Below, in pieces: positions 46,779-55,016 of a stretch of DNA of 64,000 nucleotides. A program made the position numbers and the translations under genes. The notes beneath the pieces are model-generated. The model searched no databases. It saw only the letters and a program-made list of their open reading frames with translations, and was not told the origin of the DNA. The DNA comes from CALMEC01 sp963777565. GTDB lineage: Bacteria; Actinomycetota; Thermoleophilia; Miltoncostaeales; Miltoncostaeaceae. The number at the start of each line of letters is the position of its first letter. Within the stretch, counting starts at the first letter, position 1. The stretch covers positions 496,001-560,000 of the forward strand of contig CAVZQZ010000010.1 in NCBI GenBank assembly GCA_963777565.1. Direction: 5' to 3'.

Positions 46779-46974
46779 ATGTGTCGCTGGATGGCCTACT
46801 CGGGATCGCCGGTGTTGCTCGAAGAGCTGCTCCTGAAGCCCACGCATTCGCTGATCGACCAGAGCCTCCATTCCCGGCTCGGTCCACGATCACAACCACC
46901 ACGGCGGTCCCGAAATCCTCACCCCCGAACTTGAGGCGGCCCTTCGGGACGAGATCCGCGAGGCGTCCGCGTAG
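46779..46974 (+). pseudogene. Chimera: amidotransferase N terminus joined to a zinc-ribbon protein C terminus
   Basis: Starts MCRWMAYSGSPVLLEELLLK and PTHSLIDQSLHSRLG, the N terminus of a class II glutamine amidotransferase. At about 46880 similarity stops and, in another frame, HDHNHHGGPEILTPELEAAL and RDEIREASA to TAG resembles the end of the neighbouring small protein (47162-47395: FHHGGPERLTPALEADLRCQ). It looks like a deletion joining two genes. A cluster GCGAGGAGCG precedes the ATG. Confidence 0.65.
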
Positions 46975-47161
46975 AAGACGGCCCCCCAAGGGCCCGCGGT
47001 TCTGCGCTGCGGGCCCTGGCGCATCGCTCGGCCGGGAACGCGGCGGGAAGATTCCGCCCGCCACAGCGTCTCTTGTGGTGTTTCCGCCGGTCGGCGGCGG
47101 GGGATATCACCACAACTGGCGCACCGCCCAAGCGGCGCGCGATCGGCTCAGAGGAGTTGCG

Positions 47162-47395
47162 ATGACAGCCGAGTATCAATGCCCGACCTGTAGCGAGATG
47201 TTTCGGGACTGGACGCCCGAGGCCGTTCTGAATCGGGCGTCTGCCCACAACCGCTTCCACCATGGCGGTCCGGAACGTTTGACCCCCGCCCTCGAGGCGG
47301 ACCTCCGGTGCCAGATTCGCGTCGCGGCCGCAGCGTCCCACGGGTCCCGCGGTTCGCGCCTGCAGTTCTTTCGGGAATGCTTGGGCTTGGACTGA
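47162..47395 (+). CDS. Small zinc-ribbon-like protein
   Basis: A 77-residue protein: MTAEYQCPTCSEMFRDWTPE, then VLNRASAHNRFHHGGPERLT and PALEADLRCQIRVAAA. C-P-T-C with the two following His pairs could bind zinc. It has AGAGGAG before the ATG. A second, truncated relative lies at 46885-46974. Function unknown. Confidence 0.65.
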   Translation: MTAEYQCPTCSEMFRDWTPEAVLNRASAHNRFHHGGPERLTPALEADLRCQIRVAAAASHGSRGSRLQFFRECLGLD

Positions 47396-47449
47396 GGGGC
47401 GCTGCCGGCCGCATGAGGGTTGGCTGCGAAGCGTCAACCCTGGGCCGGT

Positions 47450-47476
47450 GGAAGGATTTCCCTTCTCACGGCGTCT
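47450..47476 (+). promoter_or_regulatory. Predicted ECF sigma promoter of the cupredoxin gene
   Basis: GGAA at 47450-47453, a 16 bp spacer, and GGCGTCT at 47470-47476, 34 bp before the ATG at 47510. It shares the pattern of the elements at 14951 and 49465. Confidence 0.6.
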
Positions 47477-47509
47477 TCTAAGTGGGACACCAATCCGAGG
47501 AGGACTCCC

Positions 47510-47962
47510 ATGCGCGTCCAGGCACCTCACCTCGCGGCCGCCGCGTTGGCGACCGCCGCCGTACTCGCGCTCGCCGCCTGCGGTAGCTCGAGCAGCTCCA
47601 GCTCGACCTCGAGCGGGAGCTCGGGAGCCACCACGACACCTGCGACGACGACTTCAGCGTCCGGGGGCTCGCCGTCGACGGTGACGCTCTCGGCCGACCC
47701 CAACGGAGGGCTGAAGTTCACCACGACGACGGCAACGGCCAAGGCCGGCACCGTCACGATCGATATGAAGAATCCGTCGAGCAGCGGCGTCCCGCACGCC
47801 ATCGCGATCGAGGGCAACGGCGTCGACCAGGATGGCGAGACGGTGCAGCCAGGCGGTTCCTCGACCGTCACCGTGACGCTCAAGCCCGGCACGTACAGCT
47901 TCTACTGCCCGGTTCCCGGGCACGAGGCAGCCGGCATGAAGGGCACGCTCGTCGTCACCTGA
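47510..47962 (+). CDS. Cupredoxin-like lipoprotein
   Basis: A 150-residue exported lipoprotein. The signal peptide APHLAAAALATAAVLALAAC ends in a lipobox (L-A-A-C; Cys22 would be lipidated). A Ser/Thr-rich linker follows, then a cupredoxin domain: TVTIDMKNPSSSGVPHAIAI (first copper His) and GTYSFYCPVPGHEAAGMKGT, where C-x4-H-x4-M completes a type 1 copper site. It resembles sulfocyanin and plastocyanin-like electron carriers. GAGGAGGA precedes the ATG. It lies behind an ECF-like promoter and upstream of the convergent anti-sigma/ECF operon. Confidence 0.88.
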   Translation: MRVQAPHLAAAALATAAVLALAACGSSSSSSSTSSGSSGATTTPATTTSASGGSPSTVTLSADPNGGLKFTTTTATAKAGTVTIDMKNPSSSGVPHAIAIEGNGVDQDGETVQPGGSSTVTVTLKPGTYSFYCPVPGHEAAGMKGTLVVT

Positions 47963-48048
47963 CCGCCGGCGCGGCCGGCCGCGGTGACCCGGCCGGCCCG
48001 CGAGCCGTCGGGGGCACTTCATCGTTCCCCGACGGCTGCGGTGTGGTG

Positions 48049-48714
48049 CTACGCCTCGTCGCGCCACGCGACGAGGCGTAGCATCTGCGGCAACGTCGCC
48101 GTGCGGGATGCGAGCACGCAGGTGTGCCGATCGCGCTCCCAGGTCACGACGAGCGCGCCGTCGACGCGTGCCACCCACACCGGGGTTCCGGCGGCGTCCG
48201 CCCGGCGGGCGCCTGGCGGCGCCTGCAGCGGCCGACCGTCGACGATCGTGTACCCGACGCGAACCGGTCCGCGCGCGTACGCGACAGTCTGTGACCGGCG
48301 GCGGGCGATCGTGTCGATCCGTCCGCCGATCGTCCGCCAGGACGCGTCGTACGCATAGTTCGGGAAGCGGACGCCCGCGACGGACGCTTCGATGAAGCGC
48401 GGGTTGACGATGTCGGTCTCCGGAGCGGGTCGGGTGGGGGCGCTGAGCGCCACGCCGGCGGCGTCGGCGACCGATGGCGCGCCAGGCGAGCCGGGCGCCA
48501 GGGCGATCACGAGCGCGACCACGACGAGGGTGGCGAGCGCCGCGCCTCCGGCGATCAGCGTTCCCGGCCGCAACCGCGGACGGTGCCGGGGCGCGCTGCG
48601 CAGACGGTCACGGGCGACCCGCGCCCGCAGCTCTGGCGGCGCGCTGACCTGCCCGGCTGCGGCGCGGATTGCCGCCCCGATCCGCTCGCTGGTGTGGTCG
48701 CCGTGCTCAGGCAT
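48049..48714 (-). CDS. Anti-sigma factor, single-pass membrane protein
   Basis: A 221-residue protein starting MPEHGDHTSERIGAAIRAAA. One membrane helix, LIAGGAALATLVVVALVIAL (about residues 50-72), separates a short cytoplasmic sigma-binding end from an exposed domain, FIEASVAGVRFPNYAYDASW to RTATLPQMLRLVAWRDEA. It is a relative of 13574-14356, sharing VSAPxELRARV, R-F-P-N and the last helix. The ATG overlaps the sigma gene's end by 8 bp (operon). It presumably binds the sigma factor of 48707. Confidence 0.8.
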   Translation of the reverse strand: MPEHGDHTSERIGAAIRAAAGQVSAPPELRARVARDRLRSAPRHRPRLRPGTLIAGGAALATLVVVALVIALAPGSPGAPSVADAAGVALSAPTRPAPETDIVNPRFIEASVAGVRFPNYAYDASWRTIGGRIDTIARRRSQTVAYARGPVRVGYTIVDGRPLQAPPGARRADAAGTPVWVARVDGALVVTWERDRHTCVLASRTATLPQMLRLVAWRDEA

Positions 48715-49240
48715 GGCTCACGCTCGAGGAGCGCACCAGTTCGGACGCCACGCGCTCCCGCGCCCGGTGGAGCCTCGTGGTGATCGTGGACTCACGCGCG
48801 CCGAGCGCGGCGCCGGCCTCGCGATACGACAGACCGGCGACGTCGACGGCAACGATGGTCTCGCGGAAAGGGGTGGGCAGCCGGGCGATGATGGCGAACA
48901 GTTCCCCGGCCTCGATCGCCGCCTCGGGATCCCACTCCGAACGGCGGTCCACCGGCTCGGCGTGATCGTCGAACGGCACCTCGGCCGGCCGCCGGCTCCT
49001 CGCGCGGGCGCCGCTGACATAGGTGTTGCGCAGCACCCGCAAGAGGTAGCCGAGATCGTCGTCGCGGCGCAGCCACCGCGGCTTCGCCAACACGAGCGCA
49101 TAGGTCTCCTGCACGAGGTCCTCGGCATCCTCGCGCCGGCCGCACAACGCCCAGGCCGCTCGGTACAGCCGGTCCACGTGGTCGCCAAGCCGGCCCGGCT
49201 CGAGCCGATGCAGCGACGCTGAAGAGTCCGGATCGCTCAC
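48707..49240 (-). CDS. ECF-type RNA polymerase sigma factor
   Basis: A 177-residue group-4 sigma factor: DHVDRLYRAAWALCGRREDA and EDLVQETYALVLAKPRWLRR (region 2), FRETIVAVDVAGLSYREAGA and ARESTITTRLHRARERVASE (region 4). The start GTG 49240 fits the beginning of similarity; the upstream frame has no features. Closely related to 14391-14876. It is encoded with its anti-sigma partner downstream and flanked by two genes with matching ECF-type promoters (47510 and 49526). Confidence 0.93.
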   Translation of the reverse strand: MSDPDSSASLHRLEPGRLGDHVDRLYRAAWALCGRREDAEDLVQETYALVLAKPRWLRRDDDLGYLLRVLRNTYVSGARARSRRPAEVPFDDHAEPVDRRSEWDPEAAIEAGELFAIIARLPTPFRETIVAVDVAGLSYREAGAALGARESTITTRLHRARERVASELVRSSSVSHA

Positions 49241-49464
49241 GCGCTGCACTCTACGGGCGCCGCTGGCTCCGGCGTTGAATTGGCGGGTCTCCCCAACGTT
49301 GGCACTCGGCTCGGCTGGCTCGGGACATAGGGCCACTTATTGCAAGACGCCGATGAGAGCCCAAACCTTCCCGTAACGCTCGCCTCCCGGCGGGGTTGAC
49401 AGCCGAGCTCTCCCGGCGGGCGTCATCGGGCGGCGTCCCGAGACCTCGCCGTGCTTCCCGCGCC

Positions 49465-49490
49465 GGAAAGGTTTGGCGGTGAATGGCGTC
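49465..49490 (+). promoter_or_regulatory. Predicted ECF sigma promoter of the Lipoprotein_15-type gene
   Basis: GGAA at 49465-49468, a 16 bp spacer, and GGCGTC at 49485-49490, 35 bp before the ATG at 49526. It lies divergent to the ECF gene at 49240 and matches the elements at 14951 and 47450. Confidence 0.6.
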
Positions 49491-49525
49491 CTTGAGGTGG
49501 ACGGTTTGCAACCAGAAGGAGACAG

Positions 49526-50080
49526 ATGCCGCTCAAAATCGTTCCCGACGGCCAACGCGCCCTCACGCCTCGGTGGGCGCGGCGCGCGCTGGTCGGGCTC
49601 GTCGCCGCCCTCGCAATGGCGGCCCTCGCGGTGATTGCTCTTGCGAAGTCCCCCGCGACGCTCGGAACCGCGAAGAACGCCACGATCGGCAAGGCGATCG
49701 TCGTCGACGCTCACGGGCTCACGGTCTACGAACTGCGCCCGGAGACCACTCGGCATCTGCTGTGCACGAAGGCGGGCGGATGCTTTCAGTCCTGGCCGCC
49801 CGTGAGGGTCGCCTCGGCGACCACCAAGCTGACATCCGTCCGCGGGGTCGGAGGGAAGCTCGGGATCCTCCATCGCAACGGGATCTTCCAGGTCACGCTC
49901 AGCGGGCATCCGCTTTACCGCTTCGCCGGCGACGCCTCAACGAAGGGCGCGGCGAACGGTCAGGGGATCCGCAGCTTCGGGGGTGTCTGGCACGTCGTCG
50001 TGGCGGCATCCACGACGAACGCCTCCCCGACCCGGCCGACGAGTACCACGACCACGACGACAACCCCGTACACGTACTAA
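49526..50080 (+). CDS. Secreted Lipoprotein_15 family protein
   Basis: A 184-residue exported protein. A membrane segment or signal, ALVGLVAALAMAALAVIALA, is followed by two copies of the secreted-repeat fold: KAIVVDAHGLTVYELRPETT with CTKAGGCFQSWPPVRVASAT, then GILHRNGIFQVTLSGHPLYR with FAGDASTKGAANGQGIRSFG and GVWHVV. The V-D-x-x-G-x-T-x-Y and C-x-x-x-W-P-P motifs define the family (PF03640 type), whose role is unknown. Cys pair C-x5-C may be bonded. The tail is Thr-rich. AGAAGGAGAC precedes the ATG. Confidence 0.85.
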   Translation: MPLKIVPDGQRALTPRWARRALVGLVAALAMAALAVIALAKSPATLGTAKNATIGKAIVVDAHGLTVYELRPETTRHLLCTKAGGCFQSWPPVRVASATTKLTSVRGVGGKLGILHRNGIFQVTLSGHPLYRFAGDASTKGAANGQGIRSFGGVWHVVVAASTTNASPTRPTSTTTTTTTPYTY

Positions 50081-50189
50081 CGCGTTCGACGGAAGCTCTC
50101 GCCGTCTCCCCGACCCCGGGGGGCCGCCTGTGTTTCCCACACGAACCGGCGCCACGGCCCTGATCCGAATACCCAAGCCAGGAGGCTCC

Positions 50190-50477
50190 ATGCACCCTTC
50201 CCTCTTAGAGGAGTTGGCGGCCGACCGCCGCGAGCGTCTCCTCGCAGACGCGAGCAACTGGCGCCTTGCCGCCGCGGCGGCGAGTCCTCGCCGGTGGCCT
50301 TGGCGCCGATCGGGGTTCGCTCGCGAAGTCTTCTTGGACATGATGAGTGGCATCGCGCAACCACCCCCGGCTGCAAGCCTCGCTGCTGCGGTGCCGTCGA
50401 CGAATCGGCCGGCTTCGGAGAGCGGGTGCGGTGATCTGCGGATAGTCGGGCAACGCACGGCCCCCGCTGCTCGATGA
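50190..50477 (+). CDS. Small basic peptide of the MHP-LLEELA type
   Basis: Starts MHPSLLEELAADRRERLLAD, then ASNWRLAAAAASPRRWPWRR, a short helix seen at the start of many actinobacterial small proteins. AGGAGG stands 6 bases before the ATG, which supports translation. The last 50 residues are low in structure and may not be native. Function unknown. Confidence 0.5.
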   Translation: MHPSLLEELAADRRERLLADASNWRLAAAAASPRRWPWRRSGFAREVFLDMMSGIAQPPPAASLAAAVPSTNRPASESGCGDLRIVGQRTAPAAR

Positions 50478-51126
50478 CTTGGTGCGGGGAGTGATGCCGC
50501 GAAGAACCGGCAACGGTCGGAGAGCTCTTATCGGGCTCACCGAGGACTCGGACCGAGGCAACGCCCAAGCCACCCCTCCATCGAGGACCGAGATGCTGTG
50601 CCGACGCCGAGCCTGACCACCAGCGATGAGGCTCAGCCGGAGGGCCAAAGCGGACAAGCAGCCCCAGCATGACGACCACGGTCAACGGTACGAGCGGTCG
50701 AGCTTGCGCACCAGCGCGACAAACCCGCAGACCACCGTGCCGGTCACGGCTCGGGTGACCGGTGCATGGCCCACGAGTCGAGTTCTCTCTGTCGATGAGT
50801 GCTGGCCACGAATCGGCGCGCACCCACGGTGGCCGGCCCGACGGGGACCGGGTCAGCGCCTGCGGCCCCACGACGCGTCGAACCGCTCGCCGGTCCTCCA
50901 CGAGACGCCGACGTCGTGCACCTCGACGACGCGGGGGGGGGGGGGGGGGGGGGGGGGGTCTCCTCGGCCTCGTCGACGGCGATCTCCTCGAGTTCGAGCT
51001 ATACGACGGCGGCTGGTCGGTCGGGACTACGCCCCCCGGGGCTGCTCGTACGTGGCGATCCGGCACCGTAACGGCCTCAACCCGAGGCCCTTGCGCAGCG
51101 CCGCCGGGCGGACGTAGGCTCGGAGG
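50478..51126. other. Gene-poor stretch with poly-G tract
   Basis: About 650 bp with no gene I can support. The open frames here are GC-driven. The 26-base G tract at 50933-50958 interrupts them. Beyond it, one frame reads GLLGLVDGDLLEFELYDGG and before it one reads RDADVVHLDDAG, which could once have formed a single protein if the tract length differs. No family recognised. Confidence 0.4.
50933..50958. repeat. Homopolymer of 26 G
   Basis: Twenty-six consecutive G bases (C on the other strand). Such a run is rare even at this GC content; it is prone to slippage in the cell and to errors in reading and assembly. It lies 168 bp before the start of the LQ-GN-AV gene at 51127. Confidence 0.85.
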
Positions 51127-52254
51127 ATGCCGCCACGCCGCGAGCGCGATCGGGAGCGGCTCGCCGAGCCCAGGCGCCCCGCGCGCGAGCGCCCGCCCGC
51201 GCCGGCCGAGTGGGAGCTGCTGCGGCTGCAGCGGGGGGCGGGCAACGCGGCGGTGGCGCGCATGGTGGCGCGCCAGTCGCTGCGGATGCGCACGCCGGAC
51301 CTGGCCGCGAAGGAGCCGGGCGCCGAGGCCGCGTACGCGGCCGTGCAGAAGTGGTTCGATGCGCTCGCCGACGAGGTGCGTGGCCGCGAGGCAGGCAGCC
51401 CAATCCAGTCGGTGGCCGAGCTGGTCTGGATGGCATGCGAGCTGACCTACGTCGACGACGCCGGTAAGCCGGCGAAGGTGCGCGACCAGCTCAAGCCGAG
51501 CGCGATCGAGATGTGGATGCGCGGGCGTGCGAAGACGCTCGGGATCGAGCTGCTTGAGCACCGCGACATGGCCGACGTGCGCGGAGTCGGGGCCGAGGCC
51601 GCGGCGATCCTCGGCAACCTGGGGCGGATCCCGACCGAGGCCACGTTCGGCGGCGACGCGGATCACATCACGATCTCGCTCGCCGGCAAGGTCACCGCCG
51701 AGGCGCGGGTCGGCGACGTCAAGCTCGAGGGCGAGGCCTCGCCCGGCGGCGTCAGCGGCAAGGCGTCCGTCAAGGGACGCGTCGGCGAAGTCGAGGCCCA
51801 CGGCTCGGCCGAGGGCATCGGCGCCTCGGTCAAGACTCCGGGCGGCACGAAGCTCGGCCTCGACATGGGCAAGGGCGTCAGGGCCGAGCTCACGGCGGGT
51901 GACTTCGTGACCGTCAAGGGCAGCGTCAAGCCCGAGGGCGAGGGCCGGATGAGCTGGTCGGCGCAGATCACGATCGGCACGCTGGGCAACGTGATCACCG
52001 CCGAGGACGTCGCCAAGGTCATGCTGGGCGCCCAGGAGACGTTCTCCAAGAGCGGCGAGGCGCTGCTGCGCGACCACGGCGTCGAGGGACTAGCCGCGCA
52101 CGGCGGCCCGCTCAAGACCGCGGTCACCGACGTCGCCGAGAAGGCGCGCAAGAGCGCCGGCCAGGCCAAGCCGGGCTGGTCGGTCGGCGTCGGGGTCAAG
52201 GGCGAGAAGTCCGGCGGCTACAGCGGAACGGTCACGCTGACCTGGGTCTTCTAG
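51127..52254 (+). CDS. LQ-GN-AV tagged protein with Gly-rich beta domain
   Basis: A 375-residue protein. MPPRRERDRERLAEPRRPAR is a very basic start; LLRLQRGAGNAAVARMVARQ (about residues 36-55) is the LQ-x3-GN-x-AV tag. Residues 60-170 are helical. Residues 180-290 are a repetitive strand-rich region: GKVTAEARVGDVKLEGEASP, GKASVKGRVGEVEAHGSAEG, with alternating G and charged residues. It ends GYSGTVTLTWVF, like the closing strand of a beta-barrel. It could be a large effector or a structural barrel; no homology is known to me. It overlaps the stop of a convergent gene by 2-3 bp. Confidence 0.75.
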   Translation: MPPRRERDRERLAEPRRPARERPPAPAEWELLRLQRGAGNAAVARMVARQSLRMRTPDLAAKEPGAEAAYAAVQKWFDALADEVRGREAGSPIQSVAELVWMACELTYVDDAGKPAKVRDQLKPSAIEMWMRGRAKTLGIELLEHRDMADVRGVGAEAAAILGNLGRIPTEATFGGDADHITISLAGKVTAEARVGDVKLEGEASPGGVSGKASVKGRVGEVEAHGSAEGIGASVKTPGGTKLGLDMGKGVRAELTAGDFVTVKGSVKPEGEGRMSWSAQITIGTLGNVITAEDVAKVMLGAQETFSKSGEALLRDHGVEGLAAHGGPLKTAVTDVAEKARKSAGQAKPGWSVGVGVKGEKSGGYSGTVTLTWVF

Positions 52255-52708
52255 CCCACGGGCAGGGCGCGTCGCGAGAGCTCTGGTAAGCGCCAAAGGA
52301 TGCCCATGTTCCCGGCGACGAAGCCGGTTACGCGCAGGCGGCCGTCCGCCAGCTCGCCGCGCAGCTCGTGCACGGCCGAGGCGCTCGCCCGACTGCGAGG
52401 GCGCGCTGCTTCTCGGCGGAGGCGTCACCCAGCCGCTCGAGGTCGTCGCCCACCCTTCCCGCGATGTCCACAAGCCGGCGGCGTGCGCCCTCGAGGCCCC
52501 GTTCGGCCCTTGACCCGCTCAGCGTCGACTCGACTTCGGCGACCGCATCCGCCAGCAGCAGCGCGCCTTCGGCGGCACCCGAATGAAGCGACTCCGCCTG
52601 TCGCTCGAGCGTTCCCGCTCAGATCGGACCGCTGCCCCCGGACCCTGCGAGCGCGAGAAGGACGGCGACAGCGGCGATGCCCGGAGAGCGACGCCATCCA
52701 CCTGTCAC
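52251..52708 (-). pseudogene. Probable lipoprotein-like gene, with stop and frameshift
   Basis: From the GTG at 52708: VTGGWRRSPGIAAVAVLLAL (signal-like), A-G-S-G-G, an in-frame TGA, then ERQAESLHSGAAEGALLLAD, LEGARRRLVDIAGRVGDDLE and LGDASAEKQRALAV, a shift, and VHELRGELADGRLRVTGFVA to NMGILWRLPELSRRALPVG. Coding bias and the hydrophobic start point to a real exported helical protein of about 150 residues. Its start overlaps the stop of the topoisomerase gene, so the two form an operon. No family recognised. Confidence 0.55.
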
Positions 52709-53736
52709 GTCGCCCGCTCCTCGGCGTCGTCCAGCCCGTGGCGTAGGAGGGCGAGCACCAGGGCCTCCTGCGTGCTCTGACCGTGTCGCGCCGCCGCCGA
52801 GATCCGCTCCCTGAACGCCGAAAGGGTGCTGCCGTCCAGGTAGTGGTCGATGACGCGCGGGTCGATGTAGCTCGACCTGTCAGACGGCCGGAGTGTTCCC
52901 GAGGAGGTCCGCGACGGCCCGCACCACCGAAGCGACAGCTCGGCTGCGTACCCTCGTGTTGGTCGCGGTATCGAGCTGATCGCGGGCCACGGCTGCGGCC
53001 ACGGTCGCCGCCCAGGTTCGAAAAGTCCTTCGCGGAGAACGCCTCGCCCATGTGCGTCTTGATGTAGTCGTTGATGTCGAGGCTTCGCACGTCGACGATC
53101 TCGCCGTCTTCGCCGCGGTACTTGAAGATCTCATGGCCCGGCAGGCGATCCATCGCGGCAATCGTCCTCGCGAGGCGGCGACCGTCGAGCTCCACTCGCT
53201 GCCGCGCGCCTGCCTTCCCTGAGAAGTCGAGGATGACGCGATCGCCGTCCAGGGTGAGGTGTCGTGAGCGCAGCGTGGCGAGGCCGAATGTGCCGTTGCG
53301 GCGCGCGTACTCCTCGCCGCCGATCCGGACCGCGGTCCGGTCGAGTACGGCGACCGCGGCGCCGAGCGCACGCTCACGGTGAATGCGGTTGGCGCGCAAG
53401 TGGCGCCGCACCGTTCGCCGCATCGCCGGGAGCCGCTCGGCGAACTCGACGATCCGCTCGTACTTCTCACGATCGCGGTCGGCGCGCCAGGCGGGGTGGT
53501 ACCGGTACTGCTTGCGGCCGGCCTCATCTCGACCGGTCGCCTGGAGGTGCCCCCGCCCGGCTCGGCAGATCCAAACGTCGGTCCAGGCGGGAGGGATCAC
53601 CAGGCTCCGAAACCGCTCCAGTTGACGCTCGTCGGTGACGGGCCTGCCCGCCTCGTCGTAATACGCGAAGCCTCGCCCCAATTCGGCGGCGGTGAAGGCC
53701 CGCTTCGCGATCAGTGCTGTGGCGCAGCGATGGCAT
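52705..53736 (-). pseudogene. DNA topoisomerase IB (poxvirus/eukaryote type), frameshifted
   Basis: Starts MPSLRHSTDREAGLHRRRIG, then after a shift (about 53675) RGFAYYDEAGRPVTDERQLE, FRSLVIPPAWTDVWICRAGR, YHPAWRADRDREKYERIVEF, TFGLATLRSRHLTLDGDRVI and HEIFKYRGEDGEIVDVRSLD. A second shift (about 53015) gives WAATVAAAVARDQLDTATNT and VVRAVADLLGNTPAV, and a third (about 52885) SYIDPRVIDHYLDGSTLSAF, whose Y is the expected nucleophile. These enzymes relax supercoils by a 3'-phosphotyrosyl intermediate. The site GGAAGGAG precedes the ATG. Three shifts in one conserved gene suggest errors in the sequence. Confidence 0.8.
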
Positions 53737-53775
53737 CGGTCTCGGCGCGCTCCTTCCGGGGGCAGCGGCGACGCG

Positions 53776-54639
53776 CTAGCCGTTGACGATCGAACCGCCA
53801 TTCGGGTGGAGCACCTGACCGGTCATGTACGAGGCGTCGTCGGAAGCGAGGAACACGAAGCTCGGCGCGACCTCGTCCGGCTGTCCGGGCCGGGCGAGCG
53901 GGACGTTCTCCCCGAAATGGGCGACGTGCTCGGCGTCGAACGTGGCCGGGATGAGCGGCGTCCAGATCGGCCCGGGTGCCACCGCATTGACGCGGATGTT
54001 CCGCCCGGCCAGGTTCAGGGCGAGGGAGCGTGTGAACGCGACGATGGCGCCCTTCGTCGCGGAGTAGTCGATGAGGTGGGGGCTGCCCTTGTACGCCGTC
54101 ACCGAAGTGGTGTTGATGATGCAGGCGCCGTCGCCGGTGAGATGCGGGAGCGCAGCCGCCGTCACGTAGAACATGCCGTAGACGTTGGTTCGAAAGGTTC
54201 GTTCGAGCTGCGCTGGGGTGATCTCCAGGAAGTCGTCCGTCGGGTGCTGCTCTGCGGCGTTGTTGACGACGATGTCGATCCCGCCGAACGTCTCGGCGAT
54301 ACCCTCGACCGCCTTCCGAGCAACTTGCGCATCGCCGATGTCGCCGGCGACCGCGTAGCTCTCGCGCCCGAGCTCCTCGACACGTTCGACCGTCTCGCGG
54401 GCATCCTCGTGCTCCTCGAGGTAGGCGATGGCCACGTCCGCCCCTTCCTTCGCGAATGCGATCGCCACGGCGCGGCCGATCCCGCTGTCCCCGCCGGTGA
54501 TGAGGGCCTTGCGTCCCAGCAGCTTCCCGCTGCCGCGCTCGGTCCGATCCTCCGCACGGGGCGGAGGGCTCATCTCATCCTCGCGGCCGGGTTGCCGGTC
54601 CTGCTCCCGACGGGGCAGCCGCCCCACATGACCGCTCAT
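53776..54639 (-). CDS. Short-chain dehydrogenase/reductase (YghA-like)
   Basis: A 287-residue SDR with the extended N terminus of the YghA/general stress group (SPPPRAEDRTERGSGKLLGR). KALITGGDSGIGRAVAIAFA is the T-G-x3-G-x-G nucleotide site, DIVVNNAAEQHPTDDFLEIT the N-N-A-A motif, CIINTTSVTAYKGSPHLIDY and SATKGAIVAFTRSLALNLAG the Ser-Tyr-Lys triad. NAVAPGPIWTPLIPATFDAE and MTGQVLHPNGGSIVNG finish the fold. It reduces an unknown carbonyl with NAD(P)H; related genes are stress-induced. ATG overlaps the stop of the upstream gene. Confidence 0.9.
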   Translation of the reverse strand: MSGHVGRLPRREQDRQPGREDEMSPPPRAEDRTERGSGKLLGRKALITGGDSGIGRAVAIAFAKEGADVAIAYLEEHEDARETVERVEELGRESYAVAGDIGDAQVARKAVEGIAETFGGIDIVVNNAAEQHPTDDFLEITPAQLERTFRTNVYGMFYVTAAALPHLTGDGACIINTTSVTAYKGSPHLIDYSATKGAIVAFTRSLALNLAGRNIRVNAVAPGPIWTPLIPATFDAEHVAHFGENVPLARPGQPDEVAPSFVFLASDDASYMTGQVLHPNGGSIVNG

Positions 54640-54860
54640 GAGCACACCATCCCCCGACCGATGCATGACACACAGGGGCGAGGCACAAGACCCTCGCCGT
54701 TCGGCGCGTACTCGTAGACGCGGCCGTTCCCGGCGCACGTGACGCAGAACGCGGTCGGGGTTGCGGCGGTGTCCTCCACCATCTCCGCCGACCGCTCCAG
54801 GCGCCATTCGGCCCAGTCGACATAGATAACCGGCATCTCGTGTTCGTGTACGACAGGCAT
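54636..54860 (-). CDS. Small CxxCxGxG zinc-finger protein
   Basis: A 74-residue protein. It opens MPVVHEHEMPVIYVDWAEWR, then has two half-fingers, CVTCAGNGRVYEYAPNGEG and CVSCIGRGMVCS, matching the C-x2-C-x-G-x-G pattern of DnaJ zinc domains. It is the first gene of a two-gene operon with the SDR (4 bp overlap). A zinc-stabilised accessory factor is likely; its role is unknown. Confidence 0.7.
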   Translation of the reverse strand: MPVVHEHEMPVIYVDWAEWRLERSAEMVEDTAATPTAFCVTCAGNGRVYEYAPNGEGLVPRPCVSCIGRGMVCS

Positions 54861-54951
54861 GACTTCCCACTCCCGATCCGCGCTCTCAGTGGCTGCTGTA
54901 TTGCCGCGGACGCATCGGTTGAAACATCGCGGACCCGGTCCGATGCGTGAG

Positions 54952-54989
54952 GCCCGCTCGGGAGGTCCTTGGGGACCCCCGGAGCGGGC
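54952..54989 (-). terminator. Hairpin downstream of the PRC-barrel gene
   Basis: GCCCGCTC at 54952-54959 pairs with GAGCGGGC at 54982-54989, and GGTCC/GGACC extends the stem inward around a short loop. It sits 28 bp past the stop of the minus-strand PRC-barrel gene. Confidence 0.6.
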
Positions 54990-55016
54990 GCTCAGCTCAC
55001 TCGGGAACGACTGGTG

